Shown piece by piece: positions 36,142 to 48,891 of a DNA stretch of 64,000 bases; positions within the stretch are counted from its first letter, which is position 1, and each line of letters opens with the position of its first letter. Location of the stretch: positions 248,001 through 312,000 of the forward strand of contig CM030726.1 in assembly GCA_018127085.1 (NCBI GenBank), written 5' to 3'. The translations under genes were made by a program, and so were the position numbers. The notes under the pieces are model-generated. The model saw only the letters and a list, made by a program, of their open reading frames with translations. It ran no database searches and had not been told where the DNA came from. This DNA comes from Pneumocystis sp. 'macacae' (Eukaryota; Ascomycota; Pneumocystomycetes; Pneumocystales; Pneumocystaceae).

Positions 36142-36927
36142 CTAAACACCTTTTTTATTTCTTACCCAGCACTGGTTATAAGCACACCAATTTTGAATTT
36201 CATCACTACTGAACCAAAGACTAATCTCCCGTCGTGCACTCTCAATGCTGTCTGAACCATGACAAATATTACGACCAACGTTTATTGCAAAGTCTCCTAT
36301 ATAAAAGTAAATAAAATCAGAAAAAGAGATAAACGTGCCTCTAATAGTCCCTGGTGCTGATTCTAATGGGTTTGTTTCTCCAAGAATCACTAATATAATT
36401 ATCAACTAATTTAATTTGTCATCTAAATATACTTACTGCGACCTGTCTTTACGACATTTTTACCCTCCCAAACCATTGCACAGATTGGTCCGGATGCCAT
36501 ATCTGCACTCATTTAATATGAAACACTACTTCAGAAATATTTACATGTTACTAAACTATATAAATGAGCAAGTATACATATAAAATATATTTACCTATTA
36601 AAAAAAGGCTTGTCCTGAAGATCAATATCTGTAAATATTAGTCTATAGAAGAAAACTAACTGATATTTTATGCATATTTCTATGATTGATACGTACAATG
36701 TTGTTTTAACAGAGTATGTGATGCAGTCACAAGCTTGATAGCAACAAGTTTGTATCCACGTTGCTCAAAACGTGTAATAATTTTGCCAATTAGTCCCCGT
36801 TGGACCCCATCTAAAAATATAAATAATGCAATTCTTACTAATGATATCTACCCGGCTTCACTGATATGCATTAGTTAAAATAAGTATATATGATGTTTTC
36901 ACCTGCAATAAATGTTCTTTCATCCAT
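36142..36927 (-). CDS. NDK1: Nucleoside diphosphate kinase
   Basis: Transfers the gamma-phosphate between nucleoside triphosphates and diphosphates through a phosphohistidine. The protein is assembled from seven exons. MDERTFIA (36927-36903) joins a 9-nt microexon (36852-36860), giving [22 protein letters not shown]-type sequence [20 protein letters not shown] follows. DLQDKPFFN joins an 11-nt microexon (36545-36555), giving [20 protein letters not shown]. Next are [20 protein letters not shown] and, after a probable GC-AG intron, [20 protein letters not shown] with the catalytic His. Without the microexons the nucleotide-binding Lys and the LVxYMASGP motif would be missing. The C-terminus NKKGV is unusual. 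Confidence 0.92.
36297..36338 (-). other. Possible GC-AG intron in NDK1
   Basis: Coding sequence reads ...GTIRG then 42 nt beginning GCACGT and ending ATATAG, then [10 protein letters not shown]. Removal restores the conserved [13 protein letters not shown]. The only GT in range gives a wrong frame. Since 42 is a multiple of three, retention as a 14-residue insert is the alternative. Confidence 0.65.
36545..36555 (-). other. 11-nt microexon in NDK1
   Basis: TTTAGTAACAT between acceptor TTATATAG and donor GTAAAT. It joins AAT AG and AT ATG GCA to give FFNSLVTYMASGP, the exact spacing of the conserved PFF-x2-LVxYMxSGP. Flanking introns are 39 nt (36594-36556) and 42 nt (36544-36503). Confidence 0.85.
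36852..36860 (-). other. 9-nt microexon in NDK1
   Basis: TGAAGCCGG between acceptor ATATCAG and donor GTAGAT. It completes G|TG AAG CCG G|AT, that is V-K-P-D, the family motif AVKPDGVQRG. Flanking introns are 42 nt (36902-36861) and 41 nt (36851-36811). Confidence 0.88.
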
Positions 36928-37383
36928 AATTTTCAATTTAAGGCCCAAAAACTAAAAAAATAAAAAAACACATCCTTGAAAACGTAACAAATACTTCTAA
37001 TGTCTTTAAGTTCTTTAGAATAGCTTTAAATAGTATAAAATTATATAAAAACTTTTAATCAAAAGTTAAATAGAAAATTATTAAAAAATTTTTAAAAAAA
37101 ATCAAAAAAAAAAATCAAAGAACTATAAACGTCAAAAACGCCCTTATTCTATTAAAATAGTTTATTTACTTCTTGTCTCCTATAATGATCTTTTCTATTG
37201 TATTTATTTGGGCAAGAACATCTGGTAACGTTAACCCTCAGTCACTTTCACGTGCAGTGATTAGGGTTAAACTCTAGGGTTTTAAGATCGATATTGAATC
37301 TAGGAAATGTGCAACGTCAACGATTTTTGATATAAGCGTCTGCTTAACATATACGTGTACAGGAGTAATATATTGGTTGAAAG
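36928..37383. promoter_or_regulatory. NDK1/PUP2 divergent promoter with HomolE/HomolD-like inverted repeat
   Basis: TTAACCCTCAGTCACT (37231-37246) and AGTGATTAGGGTTAA (37256-37270) form a near-perfect inverted repeat around TTCACGTGC, with an E-box CACGTG at 37249-37254. AACCCT resembles HomolE or a telobox and CAGTCAC resembles the HomolD box of fission yeast ribosomal-protein promoters. A further CTAGGGTTTT follows at 37274-37283. The element is 114 bp from the PUP2 start. Confidence 0.55.
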
Positions 37384-38348
37384 ATGTTTCTCACAAGATC
37401 AGGTAACTTTATTTCATATTTCATAAAAAAACTCGGGGGAAAAGACTAACTTTTGATAGAATATGATCGAAATTCTCATGCATATTCACCAGAAGGACGG
37501 TTATATCAAGTAGAATATGCAATTGAAGCAATAAAGGTAAAAACTGGACTTTTATTTATGTGGATCATCTAAAGGATACTTTGTTTGATGATTTCTTGGG
37601 TGACTTATTTGATAATTAGTATATTGATGTATATAGCTTGGAGCAACTGCAATGGGTCTTGCTACACCCCAGGGAGTGTTATTGGGCGTAGAAAAACGAA
37701 TTACATCGCCACTTATGGAACCATTATCTGAAAAGATTATGGAAATTGATACACATATTGGCTGTGCTATGTCGGGGTTAACAGCAGATGCTCGAATTCT
37801 TGTGGATCATGCACGTGTTGAATCACAAAATCACCGATTTACTTATGATGAGCCCATTGGGATAGAAGCTGTTACACAATCTGTCTGTGATTGGGCATTG
37901 CGATTTGGCGAAGATGCAGATGATGCAGTTATGTCTCGGCCGTTTGGTGTAGCGTTCCTTGTAGCTGGGATTGATGAGAATGGCCCACAGTTGTATGAAA
38001 GTGATATTTATTTATCAAAAAACTAAATCTTTTAGGTACCATGCAGAACCGTCGGGGACGTACTATCGATATGATGCTAAAGCAATTGGTGCAGGAAGTG
38101 AAGGTGCTCAGACCGAACTTCAAAACGAATATAATTCTGTAAACATATATTTAATATTTGATTAGAATTAATTATATATTTAGTCAATGTCATTAGAAGA
38201 AGGTGAGATGCTAATTCTTCGAGTATTAAAACATGTCATGGAAGAAGCATTAGATGCAAAAAATGTACAACTAGCAAGTGTGACATATGATCACGGATTC
38301 TATGTCTATTCAGACAAAAAGATGCAAGAAATTGTTGCAAAATTGTAA
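37384..38348 (+). CDS. PUP2: 20S proteasome subunit alpha5
   Basis: Outer-ring subunit of the 20S core particle. Exon 1 (MFLTRS) joins [20 protein letters not shown] and AIEAIK, the alpha-subunit N-terminal signature, then [20 protein letters not shown] and [20 protein letters not shown]. The exon after GIDENGPQL continues, with the donor GTATGA inside the codon for Y, as [20 protein letters not shown]. The last exon gives [20 protein letters not shown] and ends QEIVAKL. About 240 residues, normal for the subunit. The promoter carries the inverted repeat described above. Confidence 0.95.
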
Positions 38349-38480
38349 ATCATGAATACGTTATTTATTTTTATTACACGAATACTTTTCACCAAATTTT
38401 TGTATCAGCAATATATATTGATAAAAATCATTTGCCATTTAAATGCAAACTATTCGAATTTCTGTATATTAGTATATTGT

Positions 38481-39590
38481 TTATACAGGCAATAAAGTAT
38501 TCATATTCTTTATGTTTTCCTTGTTATCATGATTATCCTTATTATCATAATTGTAAAAGCGGGTTGGGGTTTCATAACTATTATAATTATCAGGGTGTTG
38601 ATTATCATTGTCAGTGGTGTGTTCTTTATTTGTGTCGTCATTATTGCATTTTACTTCTTTAGAATATACTTCATCGACCATTGCAGAATGTTCATATTTG
38701 AAATGATAATGTTGAGAAACTGCCATAAATCGTCTATATAAAGAGATTTCGTTCTAATGCATTTTGTTAATTTAGTAAGAAATATTAGAAAAAACACGCC
38801 TCAACTTTCCAGAAGATATCATAATGCTTATACCATGCGTGGCTAAAAATTCGATATAAACGACGCATAATAGAAGAAAAATGTCGAGTTGAAGAAACAG
38901 GAATAGACATTCTATGAATTCTTGGTTAATGAAATGAGTATATAATATAATCTTTTACTTTGATGGAAAATATTTGCTTGAACATAGCAATGTTGTTGCA
39001 TTATCAAGAGTATGTATAATATAATCTATTGCTGCACATTCTTGTGGAGGATTGTGGCATGCACATAAATACTGCCATTCGTTTGCTCTCATTTCAGGAC
39101 ATTTTTTTGGAGAACATGAATCCTCAAGCATACCAACAACCAAAACATTCAAATCAATTGTTAATTTCCGCACTAACTCGTAGACCCATATCCATGGATC
39201 TACGCCAGGTGGTGCTTCTGCCATTTCTTTGGCACGCCTCAGAGAAATTGGGTGCAATGTTTCACATCCAATAAGCCCTGATAAATACATCTCTAGAGAA
39301 AATTGCCCAGAAAAATCTAATGGTACTATTGGGGTAATTGGAATATCCTATAGATACAGAAAAATGTCTCATTAGAAACTGTTAGAAAAAATAAGTATAG
39401 AATATACTTCTTTCTTCGTTCCTGGACGTAAACGTGACATTTGAATGGGAATTTCCGGTTTTATCTCATCATCAAGTATAGTATTTGCAGATAGTTTAAT
39501 AGAACTATTTAGTGTTGAAGGCTTATTTAAATGCACTGTATCTTCCTCAAGGAGCTTCCCATGTGTTTTCTCTTTTAAACGCATATACAT
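38481..39590 (-). CDS. Phocein/MOB4-type MOB kinase-activator-like protein (STRIPAK)
   Basis: MOB-domain protein of the striatin-interacting phosphatase-kinase complex (MOB3 in filamentous fungi). N-terminus MYMRLKEKTHGKLLEEDTVH is variable. Then PLDFSGQFSLEMYLSGLIGC, APPGVDPWIWVYELVRKLTI, DLNVLVVGMLEDSCSPKKCP, EMRANEWQYLCACHNPPQEC and AAIDYIIHTLDNATTLLCSS match phocein, not Mob1. Later exons give STRHFSSIMRRLYRIFSHAW and FMAVSQHYHFKYEHS. The C-terminal tail after about KEVKCNNDD is Asn/Asp/His-rich and not conserved. Four exons. Confidence 0.9.
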
Positions 39591-40142
39591 TTTGCTTACA
39601 AAATTATAGATATAATCTTATACAAAAACAATAGTGTTTGATCTAAAAATGTTAATTTAATCTTTAAAAAACTCAATTAAAATATAAAAAAAGGACGAAT
39701 ATAAAAAGAAAATATTAAAAATTCAAAAAAATTTACGGTATAATTTCATTATTAATAGTATATTTGTAATTGCAATAAAATTTAACAATAAGAATAATTT
39801 TGTTAGAATAATTTTAGATATCGATTCATTCGTAACTACATAAAAATTAATATTGGTATATAGAAACGAAAATAAAGTGTGTATACCAAGAAACAGATAT
39901 CTATATTATCTACTAGAACGTTGTATTTATTCCTTTTTATATATAATTTGTATTAATTATATAGTATTCTATTATTAATATTTATTAATATTTATTCTAA
40001 CTTTTTTAATTAAAATTTTAAACAGGAAATTTAGTAAATTAATATATATTGGTTTGTTTTTTTATTTGGGAATTTTATTTAAATTTTCTTTTGGAAATTT
40101 GTTTTTTATATTTTAATATAAAAAAAAGAATTTTTGTTTATT
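39591..40142. other. Divergent intergenic region, AT-rich, nothing seen
   Basis: 552 bp between the phocein and ZNG1 starts, with repeated TATTTATTAATA-like runs near 39970-40000. No motif recognised. Confidence 0.55.
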
Positions 40143-41534
40143 ATGGAAAAAGTACCTTTAACAATTTTGACAGGTAAAAATATAAAAAAATTACTCAAAT
40201 GCGTTGTTTATAAATTCTGAATGCTATTTTTAAGGATACTTAGGATCAGGGAAAAGTACATTACTTAATTACATTTTGAAAAAACAGCAATCAAAAAGAA
40301 TTGCAGTAATATTAAATGGTATCTTGATTTCAAAATGTTTTATAGATATTTTGTTCATTTAGGAATATAGAATTTGGAGACGGTGCTAATAAATTATTTT
40401 TTTCATAAAAAATTAATGTTTAATAAGCATCGGATATTGAAAAATCACTTTCTATAAATTCTAGAGGTCAGATTTCAGAAGAATGGCTTGAACTAAATAA
40501 TGGCTGCTTTTGCTGTACTGTATGTTTTTTTTGATTTTTTTTGAAAAAAATTTATATTTTTAGATAAAGTAAAACAATATATTGAAAATACTTGATTAAT
40601 AGATACTAGAGATAATGCAGTTGTTGCAATTGAAAAGTTAATGATGAAAAAGGGAGCGTTTGATTATATATTGTTTGGAAAAAAAAAAAATTACTTTTCT
40701 AATATTATTTAGGTTAGAAACTACTGGTCTTGCTGATATAGGTACTTATTTTTATAAAAAATAAGCAATATTTTATAATATCAGGACCTATTGTTCGTAT
40801 GTTTTGGTTAGATAGTTCTTTAGAATCTTCTATTTATCTTGATGGGGTTATTACTGTTATTGATTGCTATAACATTATTCATATTCTTGATAATACGTCA
40901 GACGATAAGAGTAATATTACTATTGCACATCTTCAAATTTCACATGCAGATGTTTTAATTATGAACAAAACCGATTTATTGAGTGAAACACAACTTGAGA
41001 TAATTACAGAACGAATAAAAGGCATAAATTCAGATGCTAAGATGTTTTTTACTACATATTCTCAAATAGATGAAATTTCTACTATTCTAGACCTTCACTC
41101 TTATGATCATCAATATGTTTTTCCTATAGAATCAAAGGAAGTATCTTATCATGATCCAGTAAGAATTGGTTAAAAATGGGTATTTAAGAAATTTAATGAT
41201 TTACCAGAATATTACAACAGTAACGATTCAGCTAAAAGTCTTGGAAAACGAAGAACAGAAACTTAAGCTTGAACATTGGATTCAATTAATGTTGTGGGAA
41301 GGAGAGGTCTTATCTGGTAATTCTGATCGATATTTGGTGGAAATTCATAGGATTAAAGGCAGGGTAGTAGTTCAGGATACTTCATGGTTAATACAAGGTG
41401 TTCGAGAACTTTATGAATTTATCCCTGAATCTATTAGCTTAAATTCTGTATCTCCAAAACTTATCTTTATAGGTAAAGGGCTTTTTCAGATACCTTTGCA
41501 AAATGCATTGGATACATTTATGAATTCTAAATAA
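40143..41534 (+). CDS. ZNG1: Zinc-chaperone GTPase, CobW family
   Basis: CobW/COG0523 GTPase that hands zinc to client enzymes (ZNG1/CBWD family). P-loop [20 protein letters not shown], then [10 protein letters not shown] with the CxCC metal motif. [20 protein letters not shown] holds switch/Walker [15 protein letters not shown] and [14 protein letters not shown] include the NKxD guanine motif. The C-terminal CobW domain has [33 protein letters not shown] and RLI-type [20 protein letters not shown]. About nine exons. A 5-nt microexon (40564-40568) is required to pass from CCT to [13 protein letters not shown], matching CCSVKDSGLRAIENLM in animal homologues. Confidence 0.9.
40564..40568 (+). 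other. 5-nt microexon in ZNG1
   Basis: ATAAA sits between acceptor TATTTTTAG (ending 40563) and donor GTAAAA. Upstream intron 40520-40563 (44 nt, GTATGT donor), downstream intron 40569-40609 (41 nt, ends ACTAG). Joining gives ACT|ATA AA|A GAT, that is T-I-K-D, the only solution found that preserves the conserved CC(S/T)VKD segment. Confidence 0.78.
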
Positions 41535-41665
41535 TGATCAATTATTTATAGATATTTTTATATATTTTTATCTTTTAAGTTTTTGCATTTTATCAAAAAA
41601 AAACTGTAAATATTTGTTAAAAAATCTCTTATTTTTATAATTTGGTAAAGAATTAAGATAGAAAT

Positions 41666-42887
41666 ATGCAATCTTTGCAAATAGATGAGTTTTGTAAAAA
41701 TGATGTTTGTTTTCCATATATAAAAATGAAGTATTTTGCTTACAAAGAAATTAGAAGAAAGATGAAGATAGTCAAGAGAATAATGAAGAAAGAGATATTC
41801 TAGTCAGAAAGCGCACTGTTGAAGATGAAAATGAAACATTTATTGAAAATTTAGACGAAAAACGGCCTAAAAAAGATGATGGAAAAAATGATAATTCGAA
41901 TAATGATCAAATTTCCAGAGATCAAGCAAAAGTTAGTTAAAAAGTATTTTTTGTTTATTCTAATTGTTAAAGTCTTCATTTTCGTCTTTTAAATCTTTAT
42001 CAGAGCTATCAAATTCACCTTTTGCATCCCTAAAATCTAGAAATATTACATTTCCTCTTAATTTATCTTCTCAATTTGCAAAAAGAGCATTTGGATCCAA
42101 TATTTCTAGCTCAGGGTTTGATTCACTTGTATCTCCGTTGAAGACTACTTCAGAAGAAAATGTTAATATTTCTTGTGAAAGCAAAACATTGAATGATTCA
42201 ATGAAAATACACAAAAAAACACCAGAAGATGAAACATTTTGTATGCTTCTTGAAAAAGAAGTAGATAGTTATACACAAAAAGATGATAATGAAATAAAAA
42301 AATCAGTAATTATATCAGAACAAGAAGGTAGTTGAGAAAATGTATATTTTATTAAATGGCTTATATTTATACAGTGAAAACAGGTGAAGAACATGAAGAA
42401 ACAATTTACTCTACAAGGGCTAGGCTTTATGTGATGGATTCTGATATAAAAGATTGGAAAGAAAGGGGTATTGGAATGTTACGTGTGAATATTGAACAAA
42501 CAAAAGGGGTAATTACTAGATCACGACTTGGTATTTATTTTTATTTCTTTCTTACATCTCTTAATATTTATAAGTAATGAGAACAGATGCAGTATATAAA
42601 GTTATTTTAAATGTTCCTTTGTTTAAAGAAATGATGATTGAAGGTGGAAATTCTAATACTTTTGGTTCAATGGGTCTCGATAAGTTTTTAAAAATCATCG
42701 TTATGGAAAATGGAAAGCCTACACAATTTGCTATCAAGGTATAGACTATTAAGACCCAATTGGGTTTTATTTTTGCATAAATATTTATTTTTTTCAGGTA
42801 AAAGATGAAATCATTGCTCAACAACTTCGAAAATATATTTTATCAGCTATGCCTAATAGCAAAACTACCTCTTATGTCACAATATAG
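41666..42887 (+). CDS. HBA1: Ran-binding protein Hba1/Yrb2 (RanBP3 type)
   Basis: Nuclear Ran-binding cofactor of Crm1-dependent export. Exon 1 MQSLQIDEFCKND joins KKDEDSQENNEERDILVRKR. A basic and acidic low-complexity region contains DEKRPKKDDG, then a Ser/Phe-rich part with AFGSNISSSGFDSLV. The Ran-binding domain begins with TGEEHEETIYSTRARLYVMD and continues DWKERGIGMLRVNIEQTKGV, ITRSRLG, MRTDAVYKVILNVPLFKEM and MGLDKFLKIIVMENGKPTQF. It ends SMxxTTSYVTI-like at 42887. WKERGIGMLRVN and the downstream layout fit RanBP3/Yrb2 more than RanBP1. Five exons. Confidence 0.88.
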
Positions 42888-43192
42888 CATTCAGCTGTAT
42901 TGGAAATCATTAAGATATATTTAATAATTTTTATAAAAAAAATAAATACTAAACTTTAGGTAAAAATAAATATTTATACACACAAGTAATTGCTTTCTTA
43001 ACAAAAATAAGATTCATTTAATACGTTCTACTTGTTTTTATATTTAATAGCGAATTCTATTGTATCTATAATTGAGTAATTATAGTTATTTAGGATTTTT
43101 TTTTTCGAAAAATTTTTAATTCAGTTGACGTCAAAAAATTAAATATAACTTTAAAATATCTATAATAAAGATTATTTTAACATATTTTGGAA
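42888..43192. other. SSC1 promoter region, nothing specific seen
   Basis: 305 bp. TTGACGTCAA occurs at about 43124-43133, a CRE-like palindrome (TGACGTCA), 60 bp upstream of the SSC1 start. No clear heat-shock element array. Confidence 0.5.
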
Positions 43193-45544
<2,352 letters not shown>

Positions 45545-45747
45545 TTCGGATATTTTGAGGCTTAAATATGTTTTTTCAATAACATTATTAATATAAATAT
45601 GTATATTAGTCAAAAACTATTTTTTTACTTTTAGGATTTACACTAGTAATTTCTATATATTAGAAATTGATATTTATTATAAAATTAGAAATGATTTCTT
45701 TATATTTTAAAAAGATGTACTAAAATAAATTATAAATTGATTTATGG

Positions 45748-45781
45748 TATGTTTTAATTTAAATTATTAAATTAAAACATA
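45748..45781. terminator. 13-bp stem inverted repeat between convergent genes
   Basis: TATGTTTTAATTT (45748-45760) and AAATTAAAACATA (45769-45781) are exact reverse complements around an 8-nt spacer. It lies between the SSC1 stop (45544) and the GDI1 stop (45819), so a role in 3'-end formation of either gene is possible. No experiment supports it. Confidence 0.4.
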
Positions 45782-45818
45782 TGACTTAATTATGTAAAAT
45801 TGTTAATAAATTTAGAAT

Positions 45819-47548
45819 CTACTCATTCTCTATAATAGCTGATTTCTGTGTAATAATTAGTTCTTTCTCTTCGGCTTCGAAATAAATTCTTTTAACATCA
45901 TTTGTAGTTGTTTCAAAATGACTGGTAGCATCATAGCTCTTTGAAATAAAAATATTATCTTTATTGGTATTCATTGGCTCTAAAATATCCGTAATAGTGA
46001 TGAATCTAATATAAATCAAAAAATTATATATATTAGTGAAAACAACTTTTCAAGAATAGGTTCAAGCAAATCAAGACCGGGTTTTACTTCTATATGGGGA
46101 TTATTTGTTTCAACAATTGTTGAAACTATTGCAAGAAAATAGCCTTTCGGACAAACATTATGAACAGATGATACCATAACAATATAAATATCTAAATTTT
46201 AAATTATAAATACAAAAAATCAAATACGTACCATGTTTTCGTTTAACTTGACTTTGAGGAATCACAATTTGTAGAGAATCTAAATCACCTGTATTTGGAA
46301 TAGGATGATTAAGTATACATATAACTCGAATAACCTTTCCTGTTTTATAAACCCTATCTGGAAAATAAGAAGGATCAGCGATAATTTTTGATGCATAAGC
46401 TATCTCTCCTTCTGATTTAATTCCGACAGCAAGACCATTCTCATACACGATTTCATCAACATGTCTATTCAGCATATAAGTTCCACCATAAACAGCAGAT
46501 AATCTAAAATATATTATAAAAAAAAAAACAAAAAGGAAAAAATGCCTTGCAAAACTTTGAGGGAGATCTCCCAGACCATAAAGAGGGTAGATATAAGGTG
46601 ATTTGCCATACAATGAAACTGATGTGATATACAAAAGAATTCGTTTATACGTTTCCCGTGCAGGTTGAGTTAAATAGCTTTAAAATATAAGTTTAATGAA
46701 TAACTAAACAAAGATATTACCTATCATCAAGATATAAAGCCATTGCATGACCAATAAATTCTTTTGTACTCTCTTCTAAATTAAATTTGGAATACACATC
46801 ATTCATAGAATGACTATCAAGATCAAGAGCTACATATGTTAAAAAATGGAAGAGAAAAAAGATAGCAATAAAACTTACATTGATGTGTAGAAGGATCGTC
46901 TTCTTTATAGTTGTAAATAAATTCCAAAAATTTCTTCATTCTTCTTTTCTCAAATATATTCATTAAAGAAGAACGCACAGCCTTAAATATAAAGTAAATT
47001 TTGATCATGAAACAGGAGAAAATACTTCCATATCTGTAGTTGGAATTTTTGCAATTTTTTTATCTTTATAGACAAAACTTCCACTAATAACCTTAAAATC
47101 AAGATAGCGTGTAACACCTGTATACTATAGAAAATAAGAAATGTCTTGTAAAAAGATATTTCAGTATTTGGAACATACATAAAGTATATGAGATAGTTCT
47201 CCATTTGCAATAATAAATTTGGGAATTAAATCAATAGACCAACTACGATCATTTCCTAAACATAAAGGCATATCTTGACCAGGGAAAAATCTATTGTAAA
47301 TTTGACTAAGCGATAAACTAGCACTTTCTCTGAACATTATTAGTTATAGAAATAAAAATAAACTCTATTCCTAACCCCCCATAGTAATCATTTTTGTCAA
47401 GATGAAGCACTTTTTTGTTTTCTACACTAAGTAATCCTGAAAGAATACATTCTGTTAACCCAGTTCCTTAAATAATTTCTTTTTAGTCTAGATTTTAGAA
47501 ATTTTAAGTAAACCTACCAAGTATGATATAATCATATTTCTCATTCAT
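45819..47548 (-). CDS. GDI1: Rab GDP-dissociation inhibitor
   Basis: Extracts and recycles prenylated Rab GTPases. N-terminus [20 protein letters not shown] with [20 protein letters not shown] is the Rossmann-like SCR1 signature. Then [20 protein letters not shown] and [80 protein letters not shown] and [20 protein letters not shown]. The C-terminal part includes [20 protein letters not shown] and [20 protein letters not shown], and ends KSAIIENE. At least ten exons. Confidence 0.94.
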
Positions 47549-47874
47549 TTTAATAGTATGTTTTTAACAATTAAACAATTTACAAAAATATAAATTATTT
47601 TTCAAAAACCCTAAATATAAAAGCTGAATTATTGAAACTTGCTTTTTTTATTAATCTTATTTGATATAGCGATAACCGAAAATATTGTTTAAAATTATTA
47701 TTTTCAAAAAAAAATATTTTTTAAAACAATTCATAAAAGTGTATTTTTAGACAAATGATTTTGCTTATTGTAGAAAGGGTAATAAGTATAAATAAATCTG
47801 AATATTCATGTGAATAATATGTAAATTCAAAAACTGAAAAATAAATATATGAACCTGTTTCAAGGGATTTTTGT
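47549..47874. other. GDI1 promoter region, nothing seen
   Basis: 326 bp between the GDI1 start and the MRPL4 stop, both minus strand. AT-rich. Confidence 0.55.
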
Positions 47875-48654
47875 TTATTTTTTAATAAATTTAGCAGATT
47901 CAGGGCGAATAGATATAGAAGAATCAGGTACTTGTATATTGACTGTTGGAAATTCAGTTTGTGAAAGCTGTAAATTTGGAATGTCTTTAGAAATAAAAGA
48001 TTCATTTTTCATGCAGATTTCTTTCTTTCCTATATTTTTTGCTTCTTTCCATGCACGTATTCTTTCGTTTAAGACAAACTTAAGACGTGCCATTGTGAGG
48101 CGTACCTATGTAAACAAATTAGATACAAATCATGAATTTTTAAGCGCAAATATATCAGTGCGCAAACAAATACGCAAGTAGTCCCTACCTGGCGGTCTCT
48201 TTTTACAGCTTCTTCAATACCTGTGAAAATACGTAGTCGTTGGCGTTCATGTCTCTGTGTAGCAATAATATTTCGTTCCTTAAGACATAAATACCATAAA
48301 CGATGAAGATCTTCAAAGCTTTTAAGGCGAAGCTCCGATGCCATCCATGCTCTACCTATAATTATACAATATAAGTTTAATTCCTTTTTAAAAAATATGA
48401 TAAAAAAAATAAAAGAACAAACCATGTTTCATGTCATTTTTTGGAGTAGAAAGAACCTCTTTCTTCGACGGAAAGTCCTCTGAGTCCCTAAAAAAGTCCC
48501 AAAGACCATGATTTGGGTTAATTTTTGGAAGATCTTGATTTTTTTGTTGTTCAAGATGGTGGGAAGATTGTGCTTTGTAAAGAGAATGAACAAATCGTTG
48601 ATATATAAAACTCTTGAAAGGCTTTATATGACTTATAAATAATCGATATTTCAT
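47875..48654 (-). CDS. MRPL4: Mitochondrial ribosomal protein uL29m
   Basis: Large-subunit mitoribosome protein near the tunnel exit. [20 protein letters not shown] is a good mitochondrial presequence. After an acidic linker comes [20 protein letters not shown]. The uL29 domain follows across an intron: [40 protein letters not shown] and [20 protein letters not shown], then [16 protein letters not shown]. The C-terminal tail ends [10 protein letters not shown]. Three exons, two introns near 48420-48355 and 48188-48106. Size about 220 residues, normal for the fungal protein. Confidence 0.92.
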
Positions 48655-48891
48655 ATTTTAGGACAAAAATAATTTATAGATTCTAATAATTTTTATCTAT
48701 CTATATTCTTGATAGAAACAACGATATTATTTCATGATAAAATATACATCTGTAAAAAAAATAATATAGTATTATAAATAAAATATATCTACAAAATGGA
48801 ATAATTTATAAAATAAAGAAATTCATAAAATGAAGCAATTCATAGAATAATGCAATATATTTACTTTTATGTGAAATAAGACAAATCTATG

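Noticed and set aside
37262..37283. Telomere repeats (TTAGGG, CTAGGG)
   Set aside because: Only isolated copies inside a promoter inverted repeat; not a tandem array and not at a chromosome end.
38432..38741. Plus-strand hydrophobic frame rich in Ile
   Set aside because: It is the antisense of the Asn/Asp-rich tail of the phocein gene.
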